A DNA stretch of 64,000 bases, from positions 1,183,001-1,247,000 of the forward strand of contig NZ_CP126080.1 in assembly GCF_030122805.1 (NCBI RefSeq). The letters are read 5' to 3'. Under the pieces are notes generated by a model. The model was not told the origin of the DNA, ran no database searches, and saw only the letters and a program-made list of their open reading frames with translations. The position numbers and the translations under genes are program-made. Below, piece by piece: positions 10,208-20,017 of the stretch. Numbering within the stretch: the stretch's first letter is position 1; every line of letters begins with the position of its first letter. This DNA comes from Mesobacillus sp. AQ2. GTDB lineage: Bacteria; Bacillota; Bacilli; Bacillales; Cytobacillaceae.

Positions 10208-11212
10208 GTGTTTGCCTATTCTGTCAGAAGGATTTTTTCACTAATTCCTGTACTGTTGGGACTATCACTTATTGTATTTTTCATGATCCGAGCAATCCCT
10301 GGCGATCCCGCCCAAGTCATTCTCGGACAGTTGGCGACTAAAGATGCCATTGCGGATTTAACGAGAGAGCTTGGACTCGACCAGCCGTGGTACATGCAAT
10401 ATTTTAATTATCTTGGTGGGCTGTTGACAGGGGACTTAGGACAATCACTAAGGACGAAGTCGGAAATAAGCAATGAAGTCTGGCCATATCTAGCCGCAAC
10501 GATGGAACTTTCATTTGTCGCGATGATGATTGCGATTTTTATAGGTGTCAATGCGGGAATCATCAGTGCGTGGTTCCAGAATTCCTGGTTTGATTACGGT
10601 GCAATGGTATTAGCGCTTGTCGGTGTATCGATGCCGATTTTTTGGCTTGGTTTGATGGAACAATGGATGTTCGCCATCAATCTCGATATCCTGCCGACCT
10701 CCGGGCGAGAAGAAGTAAGGAACCCGGTCGATGCCATCACAAATTTTTATATTATTGATACATTGATCCAGGGGAGAACTGACCAGTTTGTCGAGGTACT
10801 TAAGCATCTTGTCCTGCCGGCCATGGCGCTGGCAACGATTCCGATGGCCATCATCGCAAGGATCACCCGCTCGACAATGCTTGAGGTCATGAGGTCTGAT
10901 TTTATCAGAACTGCAAGAGCGAAAGGGTTGAGCATGTTCTGGGTCGTTTACAAACACTCCCTGAAAAATGCAATCATCCCTGTATTGACGGTTATCGGTT
11001 TGCAGACAGGCCTTCTGCTTGGCGGCGCGATCCTTACCGAAACGATCTTCAGTTGGCCGGGGATTGGCCGATATATTTACGAAGCAATCAATTACCGCGA
11101 TTATCCGGTAATCCAATCCGGCATCCTGATCATTGCGCTCATCTTTGTACTGATCAATCTAGTAGTGGACTTATTGTATGCAGCAATTGATCCTCGGATC
11201 AAATACCGTTGA
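10208..11212 (+). CDS. Peptide ABC importer permease (DppB/OppB type)
   Basis: Encodes 334 residues with about six membrane segments. The N-terminus (RRIFSLIPVLLGLSLIVF) and DLGQSLRT are typical of the OppB/DppB family; the EAA loop with RTARAKGLS about residues 236-244 contacts the ATPase. Start GTG 10208 follows GAGGTGG. It is the first gene after the terminator and the dispersed repeat in this operon, and 17 bp separate it from the second permease. Confidence 0.9.
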   Translation: MFAYSVRRIFSLIPVLLGLSLIVFFMIRAIPGDPAQVILGQLATKDAIADLTRELGLDQPWYMQYFNYLGGLLTGDLGQSLRTKSEISNEVWPYLAATMELSFVAMMIAIFIGVNAGIISAWFQNSWFDYGAMVLALVGVSMPIFWLGLMEQWMFAINLDILPTSGREEVRNPVDAITNFYIIDTLIQGRTDQFVEVLKHLVLPAMALATIPMAIIARITRSTMLEVMRSDFIRTARAKGLSMFWVVYKHSLKNAIIPVLTVIGLQTGLLLGGAILTETIFSWPGIGRYIYEAINYRDYPVIQSGILIIALIFVLINLVVDLLYAAIDPRIKYR

Positions 11213-11229
11213 TGGAAGGGGAGAAATAG

Positions 11230-12129
11230 ATGGAGATTTCAACTCAAAAACAAATGCCGCCGCCGGCCGTGCAGGCAGAGGAAAAAGTGGCGTCTCCCTG
11301 GGCAGAAGCATGGTATAGTTTCAAGAAGAATAAACTGGCCGTTGTCGGAACGGTAATTGTCTTGTTCTTTATTTTGCTGGCAATCTTTGCTCCATTGATT
11401 ACGCCAGAGGGCATCAATGACCAGAAAATGGAGGTCCGTCTCCAAGCTCCTTCAGCAGATCATTGGTTCGGCACAGACGACTTTGGCCGTGATATCTTTT
11501 CCAGGGTTGTTTTTGGAGCAAGGATTTCTTTATGGGTAGGAACCTTTGCGGTAATGGGTTCAATCATCGTAGGCTGCCTGCTCGGTATCCTTGCCGGTTA
11601 CTATGGCCGATGGGTAGATACCATTATATCAAGAGCTTTTGATATCATGCTGGCATTCCCAAGCATTCTATTGGCAATTGCCATTGTTGCTGTTCTCGGA
11701 CCTTCCCTTAGGAATGCGCTCATAGCGATAGCAATCATTAATATTCCAAACTTTGGAAGGTTGATTCGGTCTAGGGTACTCAGTGTTAAGGAAGAGGAAT
11801 ATATCATGGCAGCGAAGGCGGTCGGGATGAAGGACAGCCGGATCCTGTTCCAGCATATTCTGCCAAATAGTATGGCGCCAATCATCGTCCAGGGCACATT
11901 GGCCATTGCGACGGCGATTATTGAAGCGGCCGCACTCGGCTTCCTTGGGCTTGGTGCTGACGCTCCAAATCCTGAATGGGGAAAGATGCTTGCAGATGCA
12001 AAAGATTATATGATCCAGGCACCATGGACAATGATTTTTCCTGGGCTTGCCATCATGCTGACCGTACTTGGTTTCAACCTGATGGGTGATGGCCTGAGGG
12101 ATGCACTGGATCCAAGAATGAAGAGCTAA
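11230..12129 (+). CDS. Peptide ABC importer permease (DppC/OppC type)
   Basis: Encodes 299 residues. The N-terminal cytoplasmic tail is followed by a first membrane helix about 38-60 and the family block HWFGTDDFGRDIFSRVVFGARISL. The EAA loop (AAKAVGMKDSRILFQHILPN) is near residue 196. It pairs with the preceding permease to form the transmembrane channel. Start ATG follows GGAAGGGGAG. Last gene of the importer operon; a bidirectional terminator separates it from the convergent ygaE. Confidence 0.9.
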   Translation: MEISTQKQMPPPAVQAEEKVASPWAEAWYSFKKNKLAVVGTVIVLFFILLAIFAPLITPEGINDQKMEVRLQAPSADHWFGTDDFGRDIFSRVVFGARISLWVGTFAVMGSIIVGCLLGILAGYYGRWVDTIISRAFDIMLAFPSILLAIAIVAVLGPSLRNALIAIAIINIPNFGRLIRSRVLSVKEEEYIMAAKAVGMKDSRILFQHILPNSMAPIIVQGTLAIATAIIEAAALGFLGLGADAPNPEWGKMLADAKDYMIQAPWTMIFPGLAIMLTVLGFNLMGDGLRDALDPRMKS

Positions 12130-12146
12130 TCCTATATGTAAAACGA

Positions 12147-12174
12147 AAAGCAGCTGATAATCCAGCTGCTTTTA
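12147..12174. terminator. Bidirectional terminator
   Basis: AAAAGCAGCTG / CAGCTGCTTTT stem with A-run on one side and T-run on the other, between convergent permease and ygaE; it reaches the ygaE stop codon. Confidence 0.85.
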
Positions 12175-13254
12175 AATTTCAGTATTTTGTTCGATCGTGA
12201 TATTGCCGTCATCTTTATGATAGGACTGGAAGCTTGTCACGAGTTTATCGAGGTGTTCAACTTGCTCGCCGTATTCCATGATGATCGAGACTAATTGCAT
12301 GACGTGGTACAGCATCTGGCTGTTTGTTTGATCCAGCTCATTTCTTTGCGCCAAAAACAATTCAAAAAGCTGTTTTTTGTCCAGGCAGACCTCACCCGCG
12401 ATATAGGAAGTTTCAGGGCGGACTTTTCCGACATACTTCAGCATTACTTGTTCATGATGATTGATCAGGTAATCAAGCTGCTGCTGAATGACTTCCTGGA
12501 ATTCTACCGGGAGCTGGTTGAATTCATTCTCGTATCGATGAAGCCTTCTCAGTGTTTCCAATGATTTTTTAACCGTGTTGATCATCTGTCTATAGATGAC
12601 GAGTTTACGTGATTTAGCGAGTGTATTTTTCTTAAAATAATCACGTTCTTCTTTGTACATCATGTATAGCTGATCGAGCTTGATAATGCCTTCGCGAAGC
12701 TTCTCGATGTCTGCCTTAAGGAGCTGGTGCTCGGAGGCGTGGCGTGTGCTCAGCCTGATCCATTTCGTAATTTCCTCTGATAGAATGGAACTCTTGTAAT
12801 AAAGTTTGTTTTCATACTTCGGAGGCAGGAAAACTAGATTGACAATGAATGCAGAAACAACCCCGAGCATGATGGTCGAGAAACGAATCACAGCAAATTG
12901 GATGAAATTATCGCCAGGCGTCTCCATGATTGCAATTAGAGTTACCATCGAAAGTGAAATCGTCTTTTCCAGATTCAGCTTAAGGTTTAACGTAATAACC
13001 AGTACCGCCGCAAGGCCGATGATGAAAATGCTGTTGCCAAACGCCATGACGAACAAGACCGCGGTCGCGGCACCGATCAGATTGCCCTGGATATGTTCAA
13101 TGATTGATTGATAAGAGCGATATACAGTGGGCTGCAGGGCAAAAATCGCTGCAATCCCGGCAAATACCGGTGATGGCAGATTGAAAATATTCGATAAAAA
13201 TAATGCAAGAGTAATGGCAATTCCCGTTTTTAAAATGCGGGCACCAAGTTTCAT
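12172..13254 (-). CDS. ygaE: YgaE-like aromatic acid exporter family membrane protein
   Basis: Encodes 360 residues. The first about 150 residues hold several hydrophobic helices (including LSNIFNLPSPVFAGIAAIFA and VLFVMAFGNSIFIIGLA); the remaining 200 form a Lys/Glu-rich, probably helical cytoplasmic domain. This arrangement and the QPTVYRSYQSI motif match the aromatic acid exporter (ArAE/UPF0421) family. The transported substrate is unknown. Start ATG follows GAAAGGAATTC. Gene order next to ygaD and gsaB matches B. subtilis once the importer and glutamate synthase insertions are removed. Confidence 0.85.
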   Translation of the reverse strand: MKLGARILKTGIAITLALFLSNIFNLPSPVFAGIAAIFALQPTVYRSYQSIIEHIQGNLIGAATAVLFVMAFGNSIFIIGLAAVLVITLNLKLNLEKTISLSMVTLIAIMETPGDNFIQFAVIRFSTIMLGVVSAFIVNLVFLPPKYENKLYYKSSILSEEITKWIRLSTRHASEHQLLKADIEKLREGIIKLDQLYMMYKEERDYFKKNTLAKSRKLVIYRQMINTVKKSLETLRRLHRYENEFNQLPVEFQEVIQQQLDYLINHHEQVMLKYVGKVRPETSYIAGEVCLDKKQLFELFLAQRNELDQTNSQMLYHVMQLVSIIMEYGEQVEHLDKLVTSFQSYHKDDGNITIEQNTEI

Positions 13255-13479
13255 TTAGAGTGAATTCCTTTCATTAGAGACAAAAAATCTCATTCGTTAA
13301 ATGCAAAGACCGTGAAATTATTTATACTTTAAACCATTTTGTTTAAAACTAAACAATTATGTACTATACAATGGATATGGGAGAAGTTCAAGCGTCAATT
13401 TACCAAAAAACAAGCCTTTTTTTATGAAAGTGGTTACATTTCATTGGAGAGGATATCGGTAAAACAAACTTATTGGAGA

Positions 13480-13590
13480 TATTCCTTAATTATTGTGAGA
13501 TATTCCTGAAAAAGCGGATATATTCCTTAAAAATGGATTATATTCCTTAGAACCAAAATATATTCCTTAAAATCCAGCCTTTATTCCTGA
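13480..13590. repeat. Short-period array of TATTCCTKA, six copies every 20-21 bp
   Basis: The 9-mer starts at 13480, 13501, 13521, 13541, 13561 and 13582, all in one orientation; the bases between copies vary. It lies in the 409-bp gap between the ygaE start and the glutamate synthase terminator. The rest of the gap (13255-13479) is AT-rich and shows no gene. Confidence 0.8.
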
Positions 13591-13622
13591 ATCAGGCTAA
13601 TCTGGATTGTGTCCAAAATAAA

Positions 13623-13647
13623 TGGCCCCGTTTTAGTAACGGGGCCA
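13623..13647 (-). terminator. Terminator of the glutamate synthase gene
   Basis: GC-rich stem TGGCCCCGTT / AACGGGGCCA followed on the minus strand by TTTATTTT. Confidence 0.9.
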
Positions 13648-13663
13648 CTATCATTTTCTTAAA

Positions 13664-16600
13664 TCATTCAGTTGATACGGCCGGGTCTGCCTGCTCTTTA
13701 ACAGGAACGACCTGAACAAAGTGATCTTCTGGATGCTCCATTATTAATGCAAGTTCTTTGGCTTCATTTTCCTGGCCATGGCGTGCCAGCATCTCGGTAT
13801 AGGATGAAAGCATTTCTTTTACATCCTGTACGCCTTTTGCGGTTAGTGTGTCGATGGAAACCTTCGCGCCTTTGGCAATACGGCGGGTGAGGGCTTCTCT
13901 TGTCAAGCCCATCTCCGGCTGATGTCTCAGATAGACGACACCGCCTGTCATGCCTGCACAAATCCATGGTCCCGGATCACCGAGGACAAGTCCGCGGCCA
14001 TTCGTCATGTATTCAAACGCAAATCCTTTGATATTGGCGTTTGTTCCAATGTTGCCGAATTCTTTTTCAGGGATAGGCTTTTTCACAAGTCCGCCGATGA
14101 TCATATCAGCTCCTGATAAACGGATTCCAGCACGGGCGTCGGCATTGCCCTGTGCGACGAGCAATCCTTTCTGCGCTCCGTAGCCAAAGCCTTTGCCGAC
14201 TGAACCATTGTAGAAACCGCCATCCTTGCCAGGGGATTTCGCGATTAAAATCGCACCGCCGAATGAAGTCTTACCGACTCCGTCCTGGCCGCCGCCGTCA
14301 ATCTCGATGTTGATGCCATCTGTGTTATAGGCGCCAAGTCCGTTTCCGAGAATGGAACCTTTGTAGCGAAGTGAGACTGGCTGCAGATTACGATAGGATC
14401 CATCAAGACGTCCACGGACACGGTGGCAGGAAACCCTGCTGGCCAGCACACGCTGTTCGGCAGTGACAGCTCTGAATTCGCGTGACTGATGAAGCTCTTC
14501 GTCGATTGCATCAAGATACTCGGCGCCTGCAGCGACCTGGAGCTGTGCTGATGCCATCGCGGCAGCAGCTTCTTTTTGATGCATGATCTGGCCGATTTCA
14601 AGCGGCTTCAGCAGGTAGGTCAAATCAAGCAAGTCATTTCCTTTAATCTGTTCCAGCAAGTCGGAGCGGCCGACTGCTTCCTGCAGATTTTTGATTCCGG
14701 CAGAAGCAGCCAGAGCCTTCAGTTCATTCCCGAATGCAGTGAATAGATTCATGATACCCTGGACAGCAAGGTCGAACTGGCGAGGTACAAATCGGCGCAA
14801 TCCGTGTTCCTTTGCCTGTGCTTCTGAGTCGATTTGGGTTGCGATCCCGACATGGCATGTATCCAGATGGCAGCCTCGGCAAGTTGTACAGCCGATGGCC
14901 AGCATTGACAGCGTACCAAAGCCGACGCGGTTTGCACCAAGGAGCATATATTTAATCACATCCTGAGCACTCTTCACACCGCCATCAGCCCAGAGCTCGA
15001 CATTGTCGCGCAATCCTGCTTCAAGCAAGGCATTGTGTGCCGCCTTAATGCCAATTTCGGCAGGCAAGCCGACAAACTGGAGTGCGTGGATGCGGGCAGC
15101 ACCTGTACCGCCGTCAAAACCGCTCAAGGTGATGATATCAGCCCCTGCCTTGGCGATACCAACTGCAATCGTGCCGATATTCGGAACGACAGGAACCTTA
15201 ACGGCTACACGTGCCTGGTCATTGGCTGTCTTGAGCTCATGGATCATTTGCGCAAGGTCTTCGATCGAATAAATATCATGGTTGTTTGATGGTGAAATCA
15301 AATCAGAACCAATGGTGGCATTCCTTGCCTCCGCTATTTTAGCTGTAACCTTCGAACCAGGAAGGTGTCCGCCTTCACCAGGCTTTGCGCCCTGACCAAT
15401 CTTGATTTCAAGAAGATTGGAAGAGTTCAGCAGCTCCGCATTCACACCGAAACGTCCTGAGGCAACCTGCTGGCCTCGCGTGCGCGGGTACTTGCCAAGC
15501 ATATCCTTGATTTCGCCGCCCTCGCCGTTCATGCTTACCATGTTCAAACGGTCTGCGCCTTCAGCATATGCACGGAATGCGATTTCGTTTTGCGAACCAA
15601 ATGACATTGAAGCGATGACAAACGGCAGGCTGTGTTCACCTACGCCGATTTCAACTTCTTCTGGTGAAACCTTTGAGTCGGTCTTTTTCAATCCAGTCAA
15701 ATGGCGGATCGTAGTCGGGTTGCTGTCTTCCTGTTCGGAAATTTTCTCCCGGTAGACACTATAGTCCCCGGTAGAAGCAACCTCACCAATCGCTTTCCAG
15801 ATACGAGGAAAGAGGTGGAACGTCTTGCCGATCCGTTCTTTTTCGTTCTGGAAGTCTTCAGCTCTTTTCAATGCGTCTTCTTTCATTGCTTCGAAATTGT
15901 ATGCAAGTTCATTAGAACCAAAGAAGTTCACGATCACTAAATAATCTGCAACTTCATCATTCAGGCCGATTGCCGAGAACAGACGCCCGTATCCGCGCAA
16001 TTCATGGATACCGATTGTGGAAATAACCTTTTCAAGGCCTTTCGTAAGGGCGCTGTACAGATTCACAAGCGGTGTGATGGACTCATCGAGTACTGTCATG
16101 AACATATAATATGGGCTGACTGCGTCTGCGCCCAGTCCGAGTGCAACAATGATATCATGCAGCGATCTTAAGGAAGCGGAACGAAGCAGCAGTGAGCAGT
16201 CGCGGCGCAATCCTTCTTTTACAAGAGCCTGGTCGATCGCTGAGACGACCAGATGCGGATCGAGCCACAGAGAATTTTCCTGGTGGGCCATTGCATCGTC
16301 AAGAACAAGCAATGTTTTGCCATCCTTCACAGCAGCAATTGCCTCAGCAGCAAGTTTCTCAAGCGCATCCTTGACTGTTTCGTCACTGTGGAAAACTGTT
16401 TCCAGATAGGCAGCAAGTTTGTCATCCTGATAGCATTGGATGACCTGGTCCATGCTTGGCTGGCCAGTTTTCAACGAAGCCTCATAGCCTGCTTTGCCTT
16501 CGATAAGCAGAGGGGTGAGCAGTTCGATGACTTTTCCTGTTTCTGTTTTTCCGAAAAGCGAAGGGCGTTTGCCAAGAACAGTCCTTGTTGAAAAATGTTC

Positions 16601-18133
16601 CGCCTCGCGGTCACGGTCTATTGCAGGATTTGTTACGACAGCGACACTTTCTTTAATAAAATCAGCGATATTTTTGCGTTCTGGATTCATCGCAGCAAGC
16701 GGAGCGTCATGTCCAAGGGAGCGGATTGGCTCTGCCCCTTTTTCAGCCATCTGTTCGACGAGCTGGACGTGGTCACGCTCCCAGCCGAATGCCTTATATT
16801 GTCCGTTATGGATTTTATCCGGGTATGTCATTGTTACCGTTTTTGCAAGATTTGCACCCTGTAGGCGATGACGGGCTTCCTGGAAAGAAATACGCCCGGA
16901 AAAACGCTGGTAAACCGCACTCTGGAACTGCTCCATTTCATAAACTTCGATTTTGTCACCATTCCATTTCAGGCCGACCTTCTCGCCCGGTGCAAGTGGC
17001 TTGGGGTCATTTGTGTACTCTGTTGATGAAATGATTCCCGGTTCTGATGAGAACAGGTATGAGCTTTCTGTTTCAACCATCCAGAGAGGGCGCAGGCCAA
17101 GAGCATCCACACTGAATACTGCTTCGTCGGCAAATCGCGAAATGATTCCGGCAGGTCCCTGTGCGAAGTGTCCCCATGCTTCGCGGATATAAGTATATAA
17201 ATCTTGTAAATGCTCCGGATAAGCTTTGATTTCATTGATGATTGGCGGGAACATCATGTCCATTGCCTCGAACAATGAGTAGCCATCACGGCAGATGAAT
17301 GTTTCCAGCGTACGGCTTAAATCCTGTGAGTCACTGCCATCTTTGACGAGTGGGACATTGACCATTCGAGCTTCGTCGCGGAGTCTTGCAATTGTATTGA
17401 TTTCTCCGTTATGTCCAAGGACGCTGAAGGGCTGAACACGGAAAAAGCTTGATAGAGTATTAGTAGAATAACGGTTGTGCCCAAGAGTCATAGTGGATGC
17501 CACAAGCGGGCTTGCCAGGTCATGGTAGTATTTCGGCAGTATGTCGCCTGCGCCCATAACCTTATAAACAGCGTGGTATTGGCTTAGGGAAGCCACATGA
17601 ACCTGATCGTTTTTCTCGAAATCTATGATCATATTAAACAATTTGCCTGAAAGTTCCTGTCCGACTTCGTCTGCAAGGCATGCGAACTGCCAAAATACAG
17701 GATTTTCCTGGATGGCAATCGGGCCAAGCGCTTCAGGATTTGTTACGTCAACAGATGAAAAGATCGGCATCATGTTTTGCTCTTCAAGCTTTGCCTTAAG
17801 TTCATCCTGGATTGCTTCAGCTTGATCGGTCCTCGTGATAAAAACATGTCCGACGACGAAGCTTTCGTTGTCGACAGCGCTGGATTCCACACCAGCTTCA
17901 ATAAGTTTTTCCTTCCAGAGCGCCCGTGGAATATCGATGTGCACACCCACTCCATCACCTTCGCCATTGATAAAGCCTGCTCGGTGGTTCATGGTGACGA
18001 GGCCATCAATACAGTGAAAAATATTTTCGCGCGTCGGGATCTTCTTTTTTTCAATGCTGGCTACAATTCCGCAGGCATCGTGTTCGAATCTTGAGAAATC
18101 TTTGAATTTGGAAGGGCTCCATTGTGTTGTCAT
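13664..18133 (-). CDS. Glutamate synthase large subunit, probably ferredoxin-dependent type
   Basis: Encodes 1489 residues. Transfers the glutamine amide to 2-oxoglutarate, giving two glutamates. Seen in order: a class II amidotransferase domain with catalytic Cys21 (FEHDAC) exposed after removal of a 20-residue propeptide; the central domain; the FMN-binding synthase domain (PGEGGHLPGSKVT); the iron-sulfur Cys group CTTCRGCHLDTCHVG; and the C-terminal GXGXG beta-helix domain. No small NAD(P)H subunit lies beside it, and it differs from the B. subtilis GltA N-terminus, so ferredoxin or a distant partner may be the donor. Start at ATG 18133 is chosen by homology; its only strong ribosome site (AGGAGGTGA) lies about 38 bases upstream. 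Confidence 0.9.
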   Translation of the reverse strand: MTTQWSPSKFKDFSRFEHDACGIVASIEKKKIPTRENIFHCIDGLVTMNHRAGFINGEGDGVGVHIDIPRALWKEKLIEAGVESSAVDNESFVVGHVFITRTDQAEAIQDELKAKLEEQNMMPIFSSVDVTNPEALGPIAIQENPVFWQFACLADEVGQELSGKLFNMIIDFEKNDQVHVASLSQYHAVYKVMGAGDILPKYYHDLASPLVASTMTLGHNRYSTNTLSSFFRVQPFSVLGHNGEINTIARLRDEARMVNVPLVKDGSDSQDLSRTLETFICRDGYSLFEAMDMMFPPIINEIKAYPEHLQDLYTYIREAWGHFAQGPAGIISRFADEAVFSVDALGLRPLWMVETESSYLFSSEPGIISSTEYTNDPKPLAPGEKVGLKWNGDKIEVYEMEQFQSAVYQRFSGRISFQEARHRLQGANLAKTVTMTYPDKIHNGQYKAFGWERDHVQLVEQMAEKGAEPIRSLGHDAPLAAMNPERKNIADFIKESVAVVTNPAIDRDREAEHFSTRTVLGKRPSLFGKTETGKVIELLTPLLIEGKAGYEASLKTGQPSMDQVIQCYQDDKLAAYLETVFHSDETVKDALEKLAAEAIAAVKDGKTLLVLDDAMAHQENSLWLDPHLVVSAIDQALVKEGLRRDCSLLLRSASLRSLHDIIVALGLGADAVSPYYMFMTVLDESITPLVNLYSALTKGLEKVISTIGIHELRGYGRLFSAIGLNDEVADYLVIVNFFGSNELAYNFEAMKEDALKRAEDFQNEKERIGKTFHLFPRIWKAIGEVASTGDYSVYREKISEQEDSNPTTIRHLTGLKKTDSKVSPEEVEIGVGEHSLPFVIASMSFGSQNEIAFRAYAEGADRLNMVSMNGEGGEIKDMLGKYPRTRGQQVASGRFGVNAELLNSSNLLEIKIGQGAKPGEGGHLPGSKVTAKIAEARNATIGSDLISPSNNHDIYSIEDLAQMIHELKTANDQARVAVKVPVVPNIGTIAVGIAKAGADIITLSGFDGGTGAARIHALQFVGLPAEIGIKAAHNALLEAGLRDNVELWADGGVKSAQDVIKYMLLGANRVGFGTLSMLAIGCTTCRGCHLDTCHVGIATQIDSEAQAKEHGLRRFVPRQFDLAVQGIMNLFTAFGNELKALAASAGIKNLQEAVGRSDLLEQIKGNDLLDLTYLLKPLEIGQIMHQKEAAAAMASAQLQVAAGAEYLDAIDEELHQSREFRAVTAEQRVLASRVSCHRVRGRLDGSYRNLQPVSLRYKGSILGNGLGAYNTDGINIEIDGGGQDGVGKTSFGGAILIAKSPGKDGGFYNGSVGKGFGYGAQKGLLVAQGNADARAGIRLSGADMIIGGLVKKPIPEKEFGNIGTNANIKGFAFEYMTNGRGLVLGDPGPWICAGMTGGVVYLRHQPEMGLTREALTRRIAKGAKVSIDTLTAKGVQDVKEMLSSYTEMLARHGQENEAKELALIMEHPEDHFVQVVPVKEQADPAVSTE

Positions 18134-18303
18134 AAATTTCGGCTTATAAAGTGTTCCTTTAAGCCGGTTCACCTCCTGAAAAAATAATCTATGATTTGTC
18201 GTTTGATAGCTTGGTACATGAGGGTATAACATTTTGACGGGAATTTAAAGCAAGGGATTAAAAGCGGCCACTTGAATGGCTAATTTTAAGAATATTAATA
18301 GCA

Positions 18304-18332
18304 ACTATATCATAAGAATTTTCAGAAATCAA
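18304..18332 (-). promoter_or_regulatory. Glutamate synthase promoter
   Basis: Minus strand TTGATT, 17 bp, TATAGT. The predicted start of transcription is near 18297, about 165 bases before the ATG. Confidence 0.65.
18317..18331. promoter_or_regulatory. CodY-like box in the glutamate synthase promoter
   Basis: AATTTTCAGAAATCA matches the CodY consensus AATTTTCWGAAAATT at 12 of 15 positions and lies between the -35 and -10 elements, where CodY binding would block transcription. Confidence 0.45.
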
Positions 18333-18400
18333 TTATTTATACATATTTTTGGATGAAAAGAATTTGGAGAAGGATTATCGTAAATGGAAAATAGCTAGCA

Positions 18401-18415
18401 ATGTAAACGTTTTCA
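18401..18415. promoter_or_regulatory. CcpA operator (cre) upstream of the glutamate synthase gene
   Basis: ATGTAAACGTTTTCA fits the cre consensus WTGNAANCGNWNNCW fully. It lies about 105-120 bp upstream of the predicted start of transcription, a position seen for CcpA activation rather than road-block repression. Confidence 0.65.
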
Positions 18416-18425
18416 TTTATAGGAT

Positions 18426-18459
18426 GAAAAATAACAGGCATCCAATCAATGCCTGTTAT
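18426..18459 (-). terminator. Terminator of gsaB
   Basis: ATAACAGGCAT / ATGCCTGTTAT stem followed on the minus strand by TTTTC, 19 bp after the gsaB stop. Confidence 0.85.
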
Positions 18460-18477
18460 GTATAGAAAGTTGTATAT

Positions 18478-19773
18478 TTATTCATTCGCCATTGAATAAA
18501 ATGCCTGGTCAACTGCATGCAGGGTGGCTTCAATATCTTCCTGTGTATGAGCAATCGTAACGAACCATGCTTCATATTTGGAAGGAGCTAGATTGATTCC
18601 CTGCTGAAGCATCAGGTTGAAGAAACGCGCAAACATTTCGCCATCTGTGTTCTCTGCCTGCTCATAGTTTTCGATCTTTTCAGTTGTAAAGTAGATGGTG
18701 AGCGCACCTTTCAGACGATTGGTCGAAATCGGGATCCCGTGCTTGCTTGCTGAAGCTGTGATTCCTTCTTCGAGCATCGCGCCAAGCTGATCTAGGTAAT
18801 CATATACACCATCCTGTTTCAGGACTTCCAGGCAGGCAATGCCGGAAAGGATGGAAGCCGGGTTGCCAGCCATCGTGCCCGCTTGATAAGCAGGGCCAAG
18901 TGGAGCGACTTTTTCCATAATTTCAGCACGGCCGCCGTAAGCGCCGATTGGCAGGCCTCCGCCGATGATCTTGCCCATTGCTGTAAGGTCAGGTGTGATT
19001 CCCAGCAAGTCCTGAGCTCCGCCGTACATAAAGCGGAAGGCGGTGATGACTTCATCAAAAATGATCAGCGATCCAGCCTGATGGGTAAGCTCCTTCACTT
19101 CCTCTAGGAAACCAGGTTTAGGTTCGACAATTCCAAAATTGCCGACAATCGGCTCCACTAAAACTGCCGCGATTTGGTCGCCCCATTTTTCAAGTGCCTC
19201 CTTGAAAGGTTCAATATCATTGAATGGCACTGTAATGACTTCCTGTGCAATGCTTTTAGGCACACCAGCTGAATCAGGCGTCCCAAGAGTGGATGGACCA
19301 GAACCTGCAGCAACTAATACCAGGTCTGAGTGGCCGTGATAGCAGCCGGCAAACTTGATGATTTTATCGCGCCCGGTATATGCCCGTGCTACTCGGATTG
19401 TCGTCATGACTGCTTCGGTACCTGAATTCACAAAACGCACTTTATCCATCCCGGGCATTGCTTCCTTCAGCATTTTTGCGAATTTAACCTCATGAGGAGT
19501 TGGCGTGCCATATAATACCCCTGTTTCGGCAGCTCTTTTGATTGCCTCGGTAATATGCGGGTGGGCATGCCCCGTGATAATCGGGCCATATGCCGCCAGA
19601 TAATCGATGTATTGATTGCCGTCCACATCCCAGAAGTATGCCCCCTGGGCCCGTTCCATCACAACAGGGGCACCGCCGCCGACTGCCTTGTAGGAACGGG
19701 ACGGGCTATTTACGCCTCCGACGATATGTTCAAGTGCTTCATTATGTATTCGCTCAGAATTCGTTCTTTGCAT
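18478..19773 (-). CDS. gsaB: Glutamate-1-semialdehyde 2,1-aminomutase 2
   Basis: Encodes 431 residues; PLP enzyme that converts glutamate-1-semialdehyde to 5-aminolevulinate for haem synthesis. Seen: [12 protein letters not shown] near the N-terminus, the PLP-phosphate region [15 protein letters not shown], Asp of FDEVITAFR, and the Schiff-base Lys268 in [10 protein letters not shown]. Start chosen at the second of two adjacent ATGs (19773), 7 bases after AGGAGG; the long upstream extension has no site. This is the gsaB paralogue of the hem-operon hemL; its position before bcp-perR matches B. subtilis. Confidence 0.93.
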   Translation of the reverse strand: MQRTNSERIHNEALEHIVGGVNSPSRSYKAVGGGAPVVMERAQGAYFWDVDGNQYIDYLAAYGPIITGHAHPHITEAIKRAAETGVLYGTPTPHEVKFAKMLKEAMPGMDKVRFVNSGTEAVMTTIRVARAYTGRDKIIKFAGCYHGHSDLVLVAAGSGPSTLGTPDSAGVPKSIAQEVITVPFNDIEPFKEALEKWGDQIAAVLVEPIVGNFGIVEPKPGFLEEVKELTHQAGSLIIFDEVITAFRFMYGGAQDLLGITPDLTAMGKIIGGGLPIGAYGGRAEIMEKVAPLGPAYQAGTMAGNPASILSGIACLEVLKQDGVYDYLDQLGAMLEEGITASASKHGIPISTNRLKGALTIYFTTEKIENYEQAENTDGEMFARFFNLMLQQGINLAPSKYEAWFVTIAHTQEDIEATLHAVDQAFYSMANE

Positions 19774-20017
19774 CATTAAACCTCCTAAATATGACTGCCT
19801 AACTATTTTATCATTAATTTTATTTTTTACCGATTGTTTCACTTTTCGTTCATTTCCAACGAAAAAGAAGCTTTGTTTTAGACTCGCAATTCCTTCGTTA
19901 TTCAACATGTTTTCTGATTGAACTATCCGAGACCACGAAAAGGGTAATCAGGCATAGCATTTGTTTTAGCCAGGAGGATTGGCTAAACTGTTTGAGTGAC
20001 CAAAGGAGGAAATCAAC

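Noticed and set aside
19777-19908. N-terminal extension of gsaB by 45 residues
   Set aside because: The extension has no ribosome site, while AGGAGG lies 7 bases before the internal ATG that gives the family length.
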